Source of the DNA: an uncultured Synergistia bacterium
Lineage (GTDB): Bacteria > Eremiobacterota > SpSt-956 > JAKJGF01
Length of the DNA: 6,313 nucleotides
Reading direction: 5' to 3'
Assembly (NCBI GenBank): GCA_937888925.1
Contig: CALARM010000283.1
Coordinates: 1 to 6,313 of the forward strand
Positions 5,509 through 6,313 of this stretch are shown one piece after another. The notes under the pieces are model-generated. The model ran no database searches. It saw nothing but the letters and a program-made list of their open reading frames with translations, and was not told the DNA's origin. How positions within the stretch are numbered: the stretch's first letter is position 1; each line of letters opens with the position of its first letter. The position numbers and the translations under genes are program-made.

Positions 5509-6313
5509 ATGGCAAATTTATCTAACATATTTTCAACTTATTTAAAATCAGATACGATAACTGTTAAAAAGGAAGCTCAAAAACTGGAAGAAGAGGGAAG
5601 ATATATAGAAGCTATAGACAAATATATAGAAGCATTGAACGTATATCCTGACGATAAAATTATCTATGTAAATCTCGGATTGTTATATGAAAAACTGGAT
5701 AAAATAAATGAAGCTCTGGAAATGTACAAATCGGTTCTTTTAATTTATCCAAATTATATTACGCCTCTGGAAGAGATAAAGAGAGCGGTTAAGAGTAACA
5801 TAGAAATCGCAGTCGATTTCCTTGAAGAACTTCTCATGAAAGTTACATCTGTTAAACAGAAAAAACTTCTTCTTTCTTTACTCGGAGATATTTATGAGAA
5901 GCATGGGAATTATTCTGTTGCCATAGAAAAATGGGAATCTTTTCTGGAGTTTAATCCGAGAGATATAGAGTGTCTTCATAAACTGGCAGAACTTTATCGG
6001 ATATGTGATTATCATATGGAAAAACAGAAAAAGGTTCTTGAAAAATTATTTAAGCTTCATAAAGAAGATAAAAAAGTACCCCTGGAACTGTTCGGTATCT
6101 ATAAAAAAACGGAAATAAAACCTTCAAAAGAACTGCTTGACAGGCTTGCTGTTATTTATGAAGAAAAAAAGGATTGGACAAATCTTGTAGAGGTCCTTGA
6201 AAAACTTCTTACCGATTGTTATTTGACCAGACAGGAAAAGATGAATATTTTAAAACAGCAGGGCTGTATTTATATGGATCATCTTCAGGAAAAAGACCGG
6301 GCGATAAAAAAAT
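5509..6313 (+). CDS. TPR-repeat protein, 3' end outside window
   Basis: The open frame begins MANLSNIFSTYLKSD and runs 268 codons to the window edge without a stop, so the true length is unknown. TPR-like units are visible at about 18-50 (AQKLEEEGRYIEAIDKYIEA), 51-84 (VNLGLLYEKLDKINEALEMY) and 120-152 (LGDIYEKHGNYSVAIEKWES). More degenerate helical units lie around 153-186 and 220-245, and another begins near 250. No signal peptide or membrane segment is seen, so it is probably cytosolic. TPRs form a superhelical protein-binding scaffold, and any C-terminal functional domain would lie outside the window. The start is well supported by AAAGGAG (5496-5502), six bases upstream. Transcription is divergent from the YkgJ-TPR gene, with which it may share regulation. 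Confidence 0.88.
   Translation, partial: MANLSNIFSTYLKSDTITVKKEAQKLEEEGRYIEAIDKYIEALNVYPDDKIIYVNLGLLYEKLDKINEALEMYKSVLLIYPNYITPLEEIKRAVKSNIEIAVDFLEELLMKVTSVKQKKLLLSLLGDIYEKHGNYSVAIEKWESFLEFNPRDIECLHKLAELYRICDYHMEKQKKVLEKLFKLHKEDKKVPLELFGIYKKTEIKPSKELLDRLAVIYEEKKDWTNLVEVLEKLLTDCYLTRQEKMNILKQQGCIYMDHLQEKDRAIKK

Overview
The window is strongly AT-rich bacterial DNA, about one third G+C by eye. Genes use ATG starts, AGGAG-type ribosome binding sites and the standard bacterial stops. It holds six protein genes, one of them running off the right edge. No rRNA, tRNA, insertion sequence, phage gene or CRISPR array is visible. The mix of a secreted caspase-like/beta-propeller protein, TPR proteins, an orphan ECF S component and poorly recognisable proteins suggests a chromosomal segment of a little-studied bacterial lineage. 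No gene here is a good taxonomic marker, so I do not name a phylum.

Layout. Positions 1-260 are a non-coding leader with a near-consensus promoter (24-52), a GC-rich heptamer repeat (113-130) and a good ribosome binding site. It leads into an acidic, unrecognised protein (261-1001) that carries three 45-bp tandem repeats. After a 135-bp gap, three + strand genes follow with 4-bp ATGA overlaps, so they are almost certainly one translationally coupled operon: an exported caspase-fold/TolB-like propeller protein (1137-2912), a membrane-embedded ECF-type substrate-binding subunit (2909-3493) and an unrecognised cytosolic protein with a possible HARP-like N-terminus (3490-4413). Five bases further on, a convergent minus-strand gene (4419-5342) encodes a YkgJ-type cysteine-cluster domain fused to TPRs. 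It is divergent from a second TPR gene starting at 5509. The 166 bp between those two starts hold a longer copy of the heptamer repeat and an inverted repeat covering the TPR gene's Shine-Dalgarno.

Most notable points. The caspase-like domain has lost both catalytic residues: His is Tyr at 117 and Cys is Glu at 175. It therefore looks like a secreted pseudo-protease joined to a propeller, suggesting binding or scaffolding rather than cleavage. Its coupling to a lone vitamin-type S component and an unknown cytosolic protein is an unusual gene set, but a joint function is inference. Two intergenic regions share the array built on CGTRACG, an odd-length palindrome whose G+C content contrasts with the surrounding DNA.
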